Below, in pieces: positions 63,613 to 64,000 of a DNA stretch of 64,000 bases. The notes below the pieces were generated by a model, which worked only from the letters and a program-made list of their open reading frames with translations, was not told where the DNA came from and did no database searches. How positions within the stretch are numbered: the stretch's first letter is position 1; each line of letters starts with the position of its first letter. The position numbers and the translations under genes were made by a program. This DNA comes from a virus, in IMG/VR virus record IMGVR_UViG_3300044846_003506, positions 28,455 to 92,454 of that record. One strand, given 5' to 3'.

Positions 63613-64000
63613 ATGAGTTATTATACAAAAATGAATAATTATGTAAAAATTGATGAATCCTTAAAAAAACAATTTGATTTATTATTTAGATTTTTAAGTA
63701 AAATTGATGATAAAGATAATGATGGGGTTCTATACGAAAGATTGGGATACAGTAAACATTTAGAATCTAATTATGATGATGATGCTTTTTGGTTTAATGG
63801 AAAACAAATTCCAATGATTGGAAATTTTGTTAAATTATTTGAAGATATATTTCAAACCTATTTTGATAAATATCTTGCTAGATTTGCGGGAAACGATTAT
63901 GACGAATATTATGAGGTTAAATTTATATGTCTCCCAAGTAAAAAACAAATTTTAATTAGAATATCAAATTACGAACGAACTGAAGAGGTGTATAGTAGTG
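63613..64000 (+). CDS. Paralogue of the preceding gene (partial)
   Basis: At least 129 residues, running off the window. FDLLFRFLSKI, NFVKLFEDIFQTYFDKYLARF and YYEVKFICLPSKKQILI match, in order, the LELLLKFLGKL, DDIVDPYLEEYFKTY and YEIITFHFYPKERKIII parts of the gene upstream. Starts at ATG 63613, or ATG 63631. Function unknown. Confidence 0.55.
   Translation, partial: MSYYTKMNNYVKIDESLKKQFDLLFRFLSKIDDKDNDGVLYERLGYSKHLESNYDDDAFWFNGKQIPMIGNFVKLFEDIFQTYFDKYLARFAGNDYDEYYEVKFICLPSKKQILIRISNYERTEEVYSS

Overview
The window is a 64 kb piece of a large, AT-rich, strictly lytic-looking tailed-phage genome. Coding density is very high, with about 125 genes, mostly on the + strand and mostly joined by TAATG or ATGA overlaps. 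No rRNA, convincing tRNA, integrase, insertion sequence or CRISPR array was seen. A T4-like core is recognisable: a zinc-finger/Toprim primase, an SbcD/gp47-type nuclease, an SbcC/gp46-type ATPase, and a sigma factor in the position that gp55 occupies in T4. The host is probably a member of the Bacteroidota (Flavobacteriia-like). The signs are almost no Shine-Dalgarno sites, A-rich start contexts, many promoters of the Bacteroidota form TTTG-N19/20-TAnnTTTG, a phage sigma factor resembling Bacteroidota RpoD, a Bacteroidota Hc1 histone-like gene, and signal peptides of the flavobacterial GFSQ type.

Layout. 1-2.2 kb: end of a RuvC-like gene, then two minus-strand virion-type genes, one with long Pro-Thr linkers. 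2.3-11.3 kb: replication and recombination block (primase, PD-(D/E)XK nuclease, gp47, a repetitive coiled-coil protein, gp46, sigma factor). 11.3-14 kb: small unknown genes and a membrane protein carrying tandem DNA repeats. 14-16 kb: lysis-like cassette (amidase-fold protein and two spanin-like proteins). 16-20 kb: virion-like and small genes plus an Hc1 histone-like gene. 20-27 kb: DnaJ, D12 DNA methylase, a large WCT-domain/LRR protein, DUF932, thioredoxin and glutaredoxin. 27-35 kb: acidic unknown proteins, DUF3310, dTDP-glucose 4,6-dehydratase, a beta-class DNA methylase, a DHH phosphoesterase, DUF192. 35-42 kb: Nudix, a small polynucleotide-kinase-like P-loop protein overlapping a metallophosphoesterase, a metallopeptidase, RlpA, an RNA ligase. 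42-51.5 kb: small genes, three HAD proteins and lipoproteins. 51.5-58 kb: UvrC-like nuclease, many tiny genes, thymidylate synthase, a P-loop kinase. 58-64 kb: a repeat protein, a third metallophosphoesterase, DUF6915, and tandem paralogues running off the window end.

Three layers appear to work together. First, two promoter classes can be read by eye: host-like TTTG/TAnnTTTG promoters, and a second motif, TATTTAT, placed 4-18 nt before start codons. In both classes the box often ends only 4-6 nt before the ATG, which implies leaderless mRNAs. Second, many genes behind TATTTAT encode otherwise unrelated proteins that begin with a short basic/hydrophobic segment ending in (L/I/V)xE or (L/I/V)xxE. 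This resembles T4 capsid-targeting peptides cut by the prohead protease, and suggests a late, packaged and possibly injected protein set. Third, a kinase, a phosphatase, an RNA ligase and an RNA-repair-type HAD protein could form a dispersed version of bacterial Pnkp-style RNA repair.

All calls come from reading the sequence; no database search was possible.
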